Shown in pieces: positions 1-8,221 of a DNA stretch of 64,000 nt. The DNA lies in NCBI GenBank assembly GCA_009697105.1, contig SIAQ01000012.1:1-64000 (forward strand). The letters run 5' to 3'. Source of the DNA: Gemmataceae bacterium. GTDB taxonomy: Bacteria; Planctomycetota; Planctomycetia; Gemmatales; Gemmataceae. Position 1 is the first letter of the stretch. Each line of letters starts with the position of its first letter. The notes beneath the pieces were generated by a model. It searched no databases. It saw only the letters and a list, made by a program, of their open reading frames with translations, and was not told the origin of the DNA. The translations under genes and the position numbers were made by a program.

Positions 1-131
1 TAAAAAATACCTCCGGGCCGCAGTCTATAAAGGTAAGGACGACGGTGTGGAAAACGTTACAAACCAAACTTACAAGCAGGGACACTTAGATCGTCGCCGC
101 ATTCGGATGTCACGATGCGGTAAAACTTAAG

Positions 132-169
132 GCGCCAGCGAAGGGCCGCGTCGTGCTCTTCGCTGGCGC
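132..169. repeat. Palindrome, GCGCCAGCGAAG family
   Basis: Arms GCGCCAGCGAAG (132-143) and CTTCGCTGGCGC (158-169) are perfect complements. The same core recurs at 14987-15045 and 24183-24241, where the arms are longer, and the flanking CAGGCTC on the right is shared with those copies. This copy is the shortened member of the family. Confidence 0.8.
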
Positions 170-238
170 TCAGGCTCTGAAAATGCGGCATTCTCAACCG
201 CCCGCAGTATACGATTAACGCTGGTGGGAACACTCGAC

Positions 239-316
239 AAAAGCACGAGCCGGAAGCGTAAGTGACGGTTTTCAGTTTTCACCAGTCCGTCGCCTACGCT
301 TTCGGCTTGTACTTTT
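239..316. repeat. Long imperfect palindrome
   Basis: The left arm starts at 239 (AAAAG, then AGCCG and AAGCGTA) and the right arm ends at 316 (TACGCTT, CGGCT, CTTTT). About 30 nt pair with a few mismatches around a roughly 18-nt centre. A shorter relative containing the same TTACGCTTTCGGCT core lies at 41661-41711. Confidence 0.75.
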
Positions 317-367
317 GTCGGTGGCGTCTACCTCCGCACGGCATTGTGCCGCCGACGGCTAAACAAA

Positions 368-1132
368 TTATCGCGGGCCGCCGGGCAGGATTACGATCAT
401 CACGAACTCCGGGCGATATGGCATCGGCCCGAGATCGTCATCATCGGGCCCCTTCTTTTTTCCTTTTACTGGCGGTGCTACTTTGGCGAGGTAAACCTCA
501 ACCGTCTGATCCACTTTCAGCGCGTCGGCTTCCACTGGAAAGCCTGGCAGCCCGGTCTTGTCGCGGCGTTCTTCGAGTTCCTTCTTCGTCCACTTCTTCT
601 CGAAACCCTGATCGTCAAACTCGGTCGGCGGAATAATCGACCGATATTTCACCATGTCGACAGAGCGGAGTTCGAGTTCTCGCTTTGAATAGAGCTGTGT
701 CTGCCGTTTCGCGATCTCGCCTTGGAATGTCCCCACGTCACGCTGGTAGTTCTGCAACGCCGTGAATCGAGCTTTGAAATCTTTGGTAGTTTGGGAGGTG
801 TACTGTTGTTTGGCCAATTCGGCTTGCCGCTTGACCTTCCAGGAATTGAAATCGTACACCTTCTTTTGATCGATTTCTTGAATTTCGACGAAGAGCTCTC
901 GGCTCTCGCCGATGCGTTTGATCTTTGTGACTATCTTCTGCCCGAAGACGAGCTTTTCGATGGCCTTCTTCGGTTCGTCTTTTTTCTTTTCGTCGTCCTT
1001 TTTGTCTGTCTTCTTTTCTTCCTTCTTATCTTCCTTTTTCTCCTCTTTCTTTTCGTCTTGGGCATTCGACGCTGGCATCAGGAGAATTAGCACGGCAAGG
1101 AAACCGAGAACTGCGCCGATGGATCTTTTCAT
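368..1132 (-). CDS. Exported Lys/Glu-rich protein of unknown function
   Basis: About 254 residues. I do not recognise a family. The N-terminus is a clear signal peptide (MKRSIGAVLGFLAVLILL, cleavage probably after ASNA). It is followed by about 35 residues made almost only of Lys, Glu and Asp (residues 25-60), then a mixed alpha/beta region of about 190 residues ending in a hydrophobic VMIVILPGG stretch. I start at the ATG at 1132 because it begins the signal peptide directly; an in-frame ATG three codons upstream (1141) is possible. Such charged linkers after signal peptides are common in planctomycetes and may tether the domain to envelope polymers; this is inference. It follows the ABC exporter genes on the same strand after about 130 bases. 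Confidence 0.75.
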   Translation of the reverse strand: MKRSIGAVLGFLAVLILLMPASNAQDEKKEEKKEDKKEEKKTDKKDDEKKKDEPKKAIEKLVFGQKIVTKIKRIGESRELFVEIQEIDQKKVYDFNSWKVKRQAELAKQQYTSQTTKDFKARFTALQNYQRDVGTFQGEIAKRQTQLYSKRELELRSVDMVKYRSIIPPTEFDDQGFEKKWTKKELEERRDKTGLPGFPVEADALKVDQTVEVYLAKVAPPVKGKKKGPDDDDLGPMPYRPEFVMIVILPGGPR

Positions 1133-1260
1133 GACAGTCACCCGCGAAAAAGGATTTCTTCCCTCATATCAAATAGTGTAACGTTCCCATTTGCAAAACA
1201 CAACGGGATCGATAGATTTTTTTTTGCGAATGATACGGCACGCGGAAAAAGATGCGACGC

Positions 1261-2016
1261 TCAGGCTGCGTGTAGGAGTTGAGCGGCGTTGCTTTGATAG
1301 GCCTGGATGATCTCCCTCGCTGGGCCCACGGCTTGAATGCGTCCGTGATGAAGCCAGATGATGGTCGTGCAAAATTCCTTGAGGAAAGCGAGGTCGTGCC
1401 CAACCATGACGACGATCTTCGCGGTCTGGAGCAGGTTCCGCATCCGGGCCTCGGCTTTCTTCTGAAAAAGCATGTCGCCGGTCGAAAATACCTCATCAAT
1501 CAGCAATATTTCCGGTCGTCGTGATGTCGCCACAGCGAAGGCGAGCCGCATTACCATGCCGGTCGAATAGCAACGGAGCGGCAGATTCAAGAAATCGCCC
1601 AGTTCGGTGAAATCGGCGATTTCTTCCAGCTTGGGCTGGATCGTTGCTGGCGTCTCGCCGTGAAGGTAGGAGCGGATGTGAACGTTCCGCCAACCGGTGG
1701 CATTGAAGTCAAAGCCGAGAGCGATATCGAATAGAGAGCAAACCGCTCCGTTCACGTCGCGCTGGCCGCCGCTGATCGGATACACGCCGGCGATCGTGCG
1801 AAGCAGGGTGCTTTTGCCGGCCCCATTCAATCCAATGATGCCGACGCGTTCGCCGTCGTGGATATCAAAACTGAGGTCGGAAAGCGCCTTGACCGATTGG
1901 ACGGCCGTCTTTTTCTTGCGGAGCAGACCGCGAAGAACGAACTCCTTGAAGGTCATGGAGTAGTTTTCGCGAATCGGATACTCAAGGTCCACGTTTGAAA
2001 ACTGAATATACGACAT
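1261..2016 (-). CDS. ABC transporter ATPase, polysaccharide/teichoic-acid export type
   Basis: 251 residues. Walker A is GLNGAGKST, the ABC signature lies in the YSTGMVMRLAFA region, Walker B is ILLIDEVFSTGD and the switch histidine is in VGHD. The GMVMRLAFA signature and IDEVFSTGD Walker B are typical of the ABC-2 ATPases that export O-antigen, capsule or teichoic acid (KpsT, Wzt, TagH). There is no long C-terminal carbohydrate-binding extension as in Wzt, so it resembles the short KpsT/TagH type. It probably pairs with the permease encoded immediately upstream on the same strand (gap about 138 bases) to flip a lipid-linked or reducing-end polymer across the inner membrane. No polymer biosynthesis genes flank it, so the substrate is unknown. 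Confidence 0.92.
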   Translation of the reverse strand: MSYIQFSNVDLEYPIRENYSMTFKEFVLRGLLRKKKTAVQSVKALSDLSFDIHDGERVGIIGLNGAGKSTLLRTIAGVYPISGGQRDVNGAVCSLFDIALGFDFNATGWRNVHIRSYLHGETPATIQPKLEEIADFTELGDFLNLPLRCYSTGMVMRLAFAVATSRRPEILLIDEVFSTGDMLFQKKAEARMRNLLQTAKIVVMVGHDLAFLKEFCTTIIWLHHGRIQAVGPAREIIQAYQSNAAQLLHAA

Positions 2017-2154
2017 TCACAAACTCCAAAACCTAACACATAAGCAATCAGCTATCAGCCAGACCGTATTGAATCGCGAATCGGTGACGGCTTGCTGGAA
2101 TTCTGCACGGATTCAATTTTTCCGGGCAGATCAGCGATCATCGGCGGCAGAACA

Positions 2155-2964
2155 TTATACCCAAAACACCAGGTTTCGCTCGAGCTTGCGAAGCAGGACA
2201 AGTGCAATTGTGGCGACGACCCCCAGGAAAGCGAGGCTCATGCCGAATTGTTGCATCGATGGCAACGTTCCCTCAACGATCGGGACGCGAACCAGCGCGA
2301 TGATGGATGTCAGTGGGTTCCATTCCAAAACGAACGTCACGTGGCCTCGGCTGCTTGCAAAGGAGTTTGCCGGATAGAGAATCGGCGTCGCGTAAAAAAG
2401 AACTTGTAGGCCGATTTCCAATAGATGGCTCGTGTCGGGAAAATGCGTGAAGGCGAACCCGCTCACGATTGCAAGGCACCAACTAAGCAGGAACAATATC
2501 ACAATGGCCGGTATCAGGCTCAGCATGGCGACGGGATCAAGGCTGCCCTTGAAAAACCAGGAGACGCCAATGGCCATTCCCAAAGCGATAAGGGAATGGA
2601 ACGCGGTTGCCAGTGCGGTGCGCAAAGGGAAAATCGCCAGCGGGATTTGTTGTTGGCGAATGTAGGCCGCGCCAGCTGTAAAAGTATTACAGCCGACGAC
2701 GAGCGATTCGGTGAAGAACTGCCAAACCGTCATCCCGACGATCAGATGCGGGGCGTATTCCGCAAGGGAGAGATTGAAGAGCTTGCCAAAAACTACGCAA
2801 AAGACCGCCGTCATCGCCATCGGCCGGAGCAGCGACCAGCCGATGCCAAAGAATGAATGGCGATAGCGGGTGTCGAGGTCAAGTCGAACCAACGAAAACC
2901 AGAAGTAACGAAGGGCCCAAATCTGCTGGATATAGGAAACTCGGTCAACCACGGACATTGCCAT
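2155..2964 (-). CDS. ABC-2 type permease, polysaccharide exporter
   Basis: About 269 residues with six hydrophobic segments. An N-terminal amphipathic region (residues 10-30) precedes a motif containing RYRHSFFGIGW, which is characteristic of Wzm/TagG/KpsM-type permeases. The start is placed at ATG 2964; a second ATG at 2958 is equally possible. The longer frame to 3051 adds an Arg-rich, non-hydrophobic N-terminus that is not expected in this family. The permease comes first and the ATPase second, the usual order for TagGH/Wzm-Wzt. It should form a homodimeric channel in the cytoplasmic membrane driven by the neighbouring ATPase. Confidence 0.9.
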   Translation of the reverse strand: MAMSVVDRVSYIQQIWALRYFWFSLVRLDLDTRYRHSFFGIGWSLLRPMAMTAVFCVVFGKLFNLSLAEYAPHLIVGMTVWQFFTESLVVGCNTFTAGAAYIRQQQIPLAIFPLRTALATAFHSLIALGMAIGVSWFFKGSLDPVAMLSLIPAIVILFLLSWCLAIVSGFAFTHFPDTSHLLEIGLQVLFYATPILYPANSFASSRGHVTFVLEWNPLTSIIALVRVPIVEGTLPSMQQFGMSLAFLGVVATIALVLLRKLERNLVFWV

Positions 2965-3516
2965 CGCATCGATCCTTATTCTTCTGGAAGGGATCCTGTT
3001 CGGAACCGCGGCCAATGGGCCGGTTTTAGCACGAATGCGCGAGCGATACAAGTCGGAGTGGGCCCGCTCGCAGGGCCGTTTGATTATCGGTGAAAGTCGC
3101 CCCTATTTCCTCACAATGCATCACACTGGCGAAGATAGGCGGAACCCAACTCGCCCAACCCCGAACATCAAATCGCCCTGGGCCCGCTCGCGGATCAGCA
3201 TTAGCCCAAGAATTTTTTCACCACAGAGAACGCAGGGAATAGCAATTGGGGATTAGGAATCCCGGCGAATCATCGATCTGGGTAGATGGGGAATTAGGTA
3301 TCTTGCCTATCTTGATTTTCTCTGTGTGTTCTGTGCCTCTGTGGTAAGATTTCTTCTCGATGAAAAATCCGGGTTAGCAAGTGTCCTGACCCCCATCTGC
3401 CCCATCTTGCCTTGCGTGCACTGTCCGCATAACCATTTTGCGCATCCTTTCTTTGATTCGTCCTGTGCGGCGAATTACTTGACGCAACTTTGTAAGCCTG
3501 TACTATTGTTCATTAG
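2965..3516. other. Intergenic region upstream of the ABC exporter
   Basis: About 550 bases without a supported gene. It contains the CACAGAG/CTCTGTG inverted repeat listed at 3220-3346, and the decamer GGGCCCGCTC occurs twice (near 3060 and 3180). The promoter of the exporter should lie in the right-hand part near 3000, but no confident -35/-10 pair is visible. Confidence 0.4.
3220..3346. repeat. CACAGAG-family inverted repeat, copy 1
   Basis: Left end ACCACAGAGAACGCAGGG (3220-3237) and right end TCTGTGCCTCTGTGGT (to 3344) are inverted relatives of the same ends at 7765-7882 and 9126-9404. The interior is AT-richer than surrounding genes and non-coding. It looks like a small non-autonomous palindromic element; no transposase is present in it. 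Confidence 0.7.
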
Positions 3517-4206
3517 TCAGGTTGCCACGTCTACGCGCGGATGAATCAACGCGGCATGGTTCACGGGCATTTGGATAAGTTGGGCGTTTGGCATTCGCCG
3601 TGCTAGCAGAAAGCCCGCGCTCGATGGCACGAGGCGATCGTTGGCTGCCGCCATGACAATCGTCGGAGTCTGAATATCTGCCAAACGAGATCGTAGGTCT
3701 AAATCGCGCATCATCCGCACACGATGGCCAAGCACGCTCATCGGCACATCATCGACACGACTCCACCATTCGTTACGTTCCGTCTCCGTTATTTCCTGCA
3801 TGAAGAAAAAGACGCCACGCAAGCCGCGCGTCCAAGCGGGAGTCGGCATCGCAGGCAGAAACGCTGAGAGATCAGCGGCGAGATGAATGATTGCGCGGCG
3901 TGGATAGAAGGCGAATGTATTGATCAGAACGAGCTTATCCACAAGGTCGGGCCGTCTCAGCGCCAGTGTCAGCGCGACACCGCCACCGAACGATTCCGCG
4001 AGTACGATGCCCGGGCCATTGCCTGCCCGCTCGATTTCGCCGGCGGCACAAGCCGCGAGGCTTTGATAGGTAGATGTCTGGTCTTGCGGATAGGCGACGC
4101 TGTGCACGTCGAAACAATCGAACAGCCTCGGTTGACGGTGCAGCAGTCGGCCCGTGCCATCGAGTCCCGGAAGGTAGACGAGCGTTTGGCGTTTGGAGTG
4201 AACCAT
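3517..4206 (-). CDS. Alpha/beta hydrolase
   Basis: 229 residues. The N-terminus carries the oxyanion-region motif LPGLDGTG. The nucleophile elbow is probably AESFGG, where the serine sits in a relaxed G-x-S-x-G. A late aspartate (ANDRLVP) and histidine (VNHAALIHP) complete a plausible Ser-Asp-His triad in the right order. There is no signal peptide, so it is probably cytoplasmic. Substrate cannot be predicted. The protein stops about 10 residues after the catalytic histidine, so the C-terminal helix is short compared with typical family members. It is divergent from the haem-binding gene at 4296, with a small hairpin between them. Confidence 0.85.
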   Translation of the reverse strand: MVHSKRQTLVYLPGLDGTGRLLHRQPRLFDCFDVHSVAYPQDQTSTYQSLAACAAGEIERAGNGPGIVLAESFGGGVALTLALRRPDLVDKLVLINTFAFYPRRAIIHLAADLSAFLPAMPTPAWTRGLRGVFFFMQEITETERNEWWSRVDDVPMSVLGHRVRMMRDLDLRSRLADIQTPTIVMAAANDRLVPSSAGFLLARRMPNAQLIQMPVNHAALIHPRVDVAT

Positions 4207-4214
4207 TCGTTGTT

Positions 4215-4243
4215 GTAGCCGTTCGCTATCGGCGAACGGCTAC
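4215..4243. repeat. Small hairpin in divergent promoter region
   Basis: GTAGCCGTTCGC (4215-4226) is the reverse complement of GCGAACGGCTAC (4232-4243) with a 5-nt loop. The AGCCG...CGGCT ends resemble the TTTAGCC palindromes found elsewhere. It lies between the starts of two divergent genes. Confidence 0.7.
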
Positions 4244-4295
4244 TCGGAGGCGAAATTTGTAAGTTTAATGAAAACACCACAGCCGGGAGTATTCG

Positions 4296-7200
4296 ATGAA
4301 ACACATCATTCTACTTGCTATCGCATTAACCGCGAATCCTCTCCTCGCACAACCCGTGAAGATCGCCGATGGCACCGCGGAGGGAACCAAGGCAATCGCG
4401 AAATTCAAAGTGCCCGCCGGTTTCAAGGTCGATCTCTGGGCCGCCGAGCCGATGCTCGGTAACCCCGTCGCGTTTTGCATCGACGAGAATGGCCGTGTGT
4501 TCGTCGCGGAATCGTACCGTTTCAACCGCGGGACCGAGGAATATCGCCATCGGCCATTCTTTCTGGATGGCGATCTCGCCAACACCAGCGTGGACGATCG
4601 GCTCGCGATGTACAAGAAGTTCGAGACCAAGTTTCCCGACGGCATGAACTACTTCTCGAAATACGCCGACAAGATTCGCTTGCTCGAAGATCGCTCCGGC
4701 AAGGGCAAAGCCGACACCTCCAGCATCTTCGCCGACGGCTTCAACGACCCTCTCGACGGTCTCGCCGCTGGCGTGCTCGCGAAGGACGGCGATGTTTACT
4801 TCACCTGTATCCCGAAGCTGTGGAAGCTGCGCGACACCAAGAATACGGGAAAAGCCGATCAGAAAATAGACCTACACAACGGCTTTGGACCGCAGGCCGC
4901 ATTCCTCGGCCATGACCTCCACGGCCTGGCGTTTGGCCCGGACGGCAAGCTCTACTTTTCCATCGGCGATCGCGGCTATCACGTCAAAAACCACGAAGGC
5001 CGCACGCTCTCCGGCCCGCGCAATGGCGCCGTCTTTCGCTGCGATCCCGACGGCGCCAACCTCGAAGTCGTCCATACCGGCTTGCGCAATCCGCAAGAGA
5101 TCGCCTTCGACCAGTTCGGCAACCTCTTCGCCGCCGACAATAACTGCGACAAGGGCGACCACTCTCGCCTCGTTTACATCGTCGAAGGCGGGCACAGCGG
5201 CTGGAACATGGCGTATCAGACCATCGAAACGCCCGGTTTTCGGCCGCTCGCGCCAGGCGAAAAGCCGAGCTACCTCACCGGTCCCTGGCATGCCGAGAAG
5301 CTTTGGCATATGCAACATCCCGGCCAGCCGGCGTACATTCTTCCGCCCGTCGGCAAGCTCGGCGCGGGGCCGAGCGGCTTCGCCTTCACCAGCGGTGTCG
5401 GCTGGCCGAAACGCTACCACGATGCGTTCTTCATGTGCAACTTCACAGGCAACGGCGGCATCGATTCGTTCCGCGTCGTGCCCAAAGGCGCGGCATACGA
5501 CCTCGTCGATTATCACACCTTCATCAACCCCGTCAGCGCCACCGATGTCGAATTCGGCTACGACGGCAAAATGTATCTCAGCGATTGGGTCCAATTCGTT
5601 TGGGACGGCGGCGGCGTCGGCAAGGGCCGCATCTTCACCGTGTACGATCCCAAGATCACGGGCGACCCTACCATCCGCGACATGGGCAAGCTCATGAAAA
5701 TCGGCTTCAAGAAACAGGACGACAAAGTGCTACTGGCACTACTCGCTCATCCCGACCAGCGCGTGCGATTTCGGGCCCAATATGAACTGGCCGAACGCTG
5801 GCCGAAAGTCGGCTGGTTGCAAGGGATCGCGACTGCCGAAGGTGGCGTGTCGAAGGAGATCGTCCCACGTCTTCATGCTCTCTGGGCGCTTGGTCAAATG
5901 GCGAGGAAACATCCCGATGCAATCTCGTCAATCATGTACATGAAACTGCTGAACGACCCTCAGGCCGAAATCCGTGGCCAGGCTGCCAAGGTACTGGGTG
6001 ACATCGGCTGGAAGGAAAATACCTGGCCCGGTCTCGCGTTGCAATCCAAGTTACTCGCGCTGATCGACGATCTGCATCCGCGTGTGCGCTTCTTCGCGAT
6101 GCAGTCCGCCGGCAAGCTGAAGCTCAAGGACGCTCTGCCCCGCATCCTCGCTCAGGTGCAGATCAACAAGGACGAGGACTCCTACCGCCGGCATGCAGCG
6201 GTGACGGCACTTGTGCGCATTGGCGACATCGACGCGGTGCTGGAGCAGGTCAAACTCGGCGAGGAAGGCAAGACGTGGGGGCCGCTCTCGAACGAAAGCA
6301 AACGGGCGTTGAATCTGGCCGCCGTGTTGGTCTTGCGAGCGCTAAACGATAAACGGATCGAGCGGTTTCTTAACGATGGCGATGATCTCGTCGTAACCGA
6401 GGCGGCTCGCGCGATCAACGACCTGCCAATTACCGAAGCGCTGCCCGCCCTTGCCAAACTCGCGCCACGCTACGCTCCGCGCAAACAGCAGCCCGATGCC
6501 GAGCTGTGGCGTCGCATCATCAACGCGAACTATCGGCTCGGCCAGGCGGAGCATGTGACGGCGCTACTCGATGTCGCACAAAGCACAGGCGTGCCCGACG
6601 AGATGCGATTGGAAGCGCTGGCTTGTGTGCATCAATGGAGCGAACCTGGCAACCGCGATCGCGTCAACGGCTATTGGCGACCGCTTCCTGCGCGTGACGT
6701 GCTCGCCGTCCGAGCCAAGCTTCAGGAACGCTTGCCCGCGCTGCTGACCTCGGCATCGCCGAAAATGCAGGCGGAATTGACGAAGATGATCGCGACCTTC
6801 ACGCTCAATGTTGACGAGAAAACGATCATCGCCTGGATCGATGACGAGAAACGCCCCGTCGAAACACGTCTGGCGGCAATCGATCTAGTGGCCTCCCGTT
6901 ATGGCAAGAGCCTCGAATCGGTTTTGACCAAGGCTTATGCGTCAGGCGACGCGGGCTTGCGAGCGCACGCTCGCCAACACATGATCGGAATTGATCCCAA
7001 GAAGGCGGATCGATGGCTGGATGATGCCTGGATGTCGGGCACGATTCGCGAGAAGCAGCATCTCGTCCGCATGCTGGCGCGGCACAGCGAGCCGCAACTC
7101 CATAAGCGATTGGCGCTGATCTTTTCAACCTTCGAGAAGGGTGGCCTTCCGACCGATTTGCACCTGGATATCATTGAGGCAGCGAAATCCGCGAACTCGC

Positions 7201-7709
7201 CCCTCTGGACGAAATTCGAGGAAACCCGCAAGCTCGCGCGAACGCCTGAGGCGAGGCTTAAAGTCTACGACGTGACGCTCCAAGGTGGCGATGCGGCGCG
7301 GGGCCGGCAGATTTTCGTATCGCATGCCGTCGCCCAGTGCGTACGCTGTCACAAGGCCGAAGGGCAGGGCGGTGACGCTGGGCCGGACCTTTCCGTGTGG
7401 GTGCCGAAAGCAAAGGGCGATCGCGGTCATTTGCTGGAATCGCTGCTCTATCCGAGCCGCAAGTTCACGCCGGGTTTCGGCGCGGTCGCACTCACCATGC
7501 GCGATGGCCGAGTGTTGACAGGAACGGTGAAATCGGAGGATAAGGAGAAACTCGTATTAGCCGACGCAGCCGGAAAAACGCAGACGATCGCCGTGAAGGA
7601 GATCGACGAACGCGCCAACGGCATCTCGCCAATGCCGGAGGTGGGCCCGGTCTTGTCGATGGAAGAGATTCGCGATCTGATCGAATACCTGGCGACGCTC
7701 AAAGAATAG
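4296..7709 (+). CDS. PVC-type haem-binding dehydrogenase with HEAT repeats and C-terminal cytochrome c
   Basis: 1137 residues. A signal peptide (MKHIILLAIALTANPLLA) exports it to the periplasm or paryphoplasm. Residues about 28-450 form a membrane-bound dehydrogenase (TIGR02604-like) beta-propeller that opens with FKVPAGFKVDLWAAEP and resembles sorbosone/glucose dehydrogenases. Residues about 490-980 are HEAT-like helical repeats, for example the segment ending AAKVLGDIGW. A single class I haem site, CVRCH, lies at 1015-1019, followed by GPDLS and the conserved planctomycete haem-domain tail (TIGR02603-like) including LLYPSRKF and DGRVLTGTV. The family is very expanded in Planctomycetes and Verrucomicrobia and is thought to couple sugar oxidation to electron transfer; the substrate here is unknown. 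It stands alone with its own leader after the divergent hairpin. Confidence 0.93.
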   Translation: MKHIILLAIALTANPLLAQPVKIADGTAEGTKAIAKFKVPAGFKVDLWAAEPMLGNPVAFCIDENGRVFVAESYRFNRGTEEYRHRPFFLDGDLANTSVDDRLAMYKKFETKFPDGMNYFSKYADKIRLLEDRSGKGKADTSSIFADGFNDPLDGLAAGVLAKDGDVYFTCIPKLWKLRDTKNTGKADQKIDLHNGFGPQAAFLGHDLHGLAFGPDGKLYFSIGDRGYHVKNHEGRTLSGPRNGAVFRCDPDGANLEVVHTGLRNPQEIAFDQFGNLFAADNNCDKGDHSRLVYIVEGGHSGWNMAYQTIETPGFRPLAPGEKPSYLTGPWHAEKLWHMQHPGQPAYILPPVGKLGAGPSGFAFTSGVGWPKRYHDAFFMCNFTGNGGIDSFRVVPKGAAYDLVDYHTFINPVSATDVEFGYDGKMYLSDWVQFVWDGGGVGKGRIFTVYDPKITGDPTIRDMGKLMKIGFKKQDDKVLLALLAHPDQRVRFRAQYELAERWPKVGWLQGIATAEGGVSKEIVPRLHALWALGQMARKHPDAISSIMYMKLLNDPQAEIRGQAAKVLGDIGWKENTWPGLALQSKLLALIDDLHPRVRFFAMQSAGKLKLKDALPRILAQVQINKDEDSYRRHAAVTALVRIGDIDAVLEQVKLGEEGKTWGPLSNESKRALNLAAVLVLRALNDKRIERFLNDGDDLVVTEAARAINDLPITEALPALAKLAPRYAPRKQQPDAELWRRIINANYRLGQAEHVTALLDVAQSTGVPDEMRLEALACVHQWSEPGNRDRVNGYWRPLPARDVLAVRAKLQERLPALLTSASPKMQAELTKMIATFTLNVDEKTIIAWIDDEKRPVETRLAAIDLVASRYGKSLESVLTKAYASGDAGLRAHARQHMIGIDPKKADRWLDDAWMSGTIREKQHLVRMLARHSEPQLHKRLALIFSTFEKGGLPTDLHLDIIEAAKSANSPLWTKFEETRKLARTPEARLKVYDVTLQGGDAARGRQIFVSHAVAQCVRCHKAEGQGGDAGPDLSVWVPKAKGDRGHLLESLLYPSRKFTPGFGAVALTMRDGRVLTGTVKSEDKEKLVLADAAGKTQTIAVKEIDERANGISPMPEVGPVLSMEEIRDLIEYLATLKE

Positions 7710-7764
7710 AGATTCACGCCACCCTTAACACAATCTGAAGGAACGAACTCAACAAAAATGCACT

Positions 7765-7882
7765 AACCACAGAGGCACAGAGAAAACAGAGAAAATGCGC
7801 GGAATTATGAATTGCAGGTCTCACGATTCGGCTTACAAATGCCGTCTACCATTCTTCGTATTTTCTCTGGGTTCTCTGTGGT
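7765..7882. repeat. CACAGAG-family inverted repeat, copy 2
   Basis: The left end AACCACAGAGGCACAGAGA and the right end TCTCTGGGTTCTCTGTGGTT are inverted. The interior shares ATGCGCGGAAT...ATTCTTCGTATTTTCTCTG with copy 3 at 9126-9404 (there ATGTGCGGAAT...ATTCTTCGTATTTTCTCTG), so these two are homologous elements and not chance hairpins. Confidence 0.8.
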
Positions 7883-7895
7883 TCAAATTTGGTTG

Positions 7896-8078
7896 TCACG
7901 CCGAGCGGCGGATTTCGGCGTCCTCGATGGCGCGTAGCTCGGCGAGGGCGTTGCTTTTTCCGACGTGGTCGCCGCATTTTTCAAAATATGCCGCGCTTTC
8001 GCGACAACAGAGCACGGCATCGGCGGTTTGGCCGCCCTTGCCATCCAACGCTACCCCATTGTTGAACCAAAGTGACGA
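7896..8078 (-). pseudogene. Remnant of a TPR-like gene (3' end only)
   Basis: The minus strand encodes about 60 residues that read like one and a half tetratricopeptide repeats, with motifs LWFNNGVALDGKGG, AVLCCRESAAYFEKCGD and NALAELRAIEDAE, ending at a stop at 7896. Upstream in the same frame (towards 8300) the translation becomes repeat-derived and shows no protein character, because it runs into the palindrome at 8114-8192. I see no start codon context or RBS. It is most simply the 3' end of a lost gene, cut on one side by a repeat and bordered on the other by the CACAGAG element. Confidence 0.45.
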
Positions 8079-8113
8079 AGGGGTGCATGACAGAACTTGC
8101 GGAGAACTACAAT

Positions 8114-8192
8114 AAACCACGGATAACACCGAAAACAGGGATGGAAAAATACTGTGAAGGTGATCTTCCCTATCCGTGCGATCCGTGGCTAA
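8114..8192. repeat. ACCACGGAT-family inverted repeat
   Basis: AAACCACGGAT (from 8114) and ATCCGTGGCT (to 8190) form the ends of a palindromic element. The same ends appear in the inner element at 9197-9303. It lies just upstream of the glycosyltransferase-like gene and covers the N-terminal part of the longer open frame, arguing against a start at 8072. Confidence 0.75.
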
Positions 8193-8221
8193 ATTCCTAC
8201 AAGTGCTGTCGTGTACCTGTG

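Larger units (their letters stand above)
1..367. other. Intergenic region with two palindromes
   Basis: No convincing gene is seen here. The stretch holds two inverted repeats, listed separately, and lies downstream of the minus-strand gene ending at 368. Open frames crossing it have no recognisable protein features. Confidence 0.5.

Noticed and set aside
368-1132. Histone-like protein from the Lys/Glu-rich segment
   Set aside because: A signal peptide precedes the charged segment, so it is exported.
8072-8221. Upstream start for the glycosyltransferase-like gene at 8072
   Set aside because: The first 50 codons come from a palindrome and lack protein character; ATG 8222 or 8240 is better.
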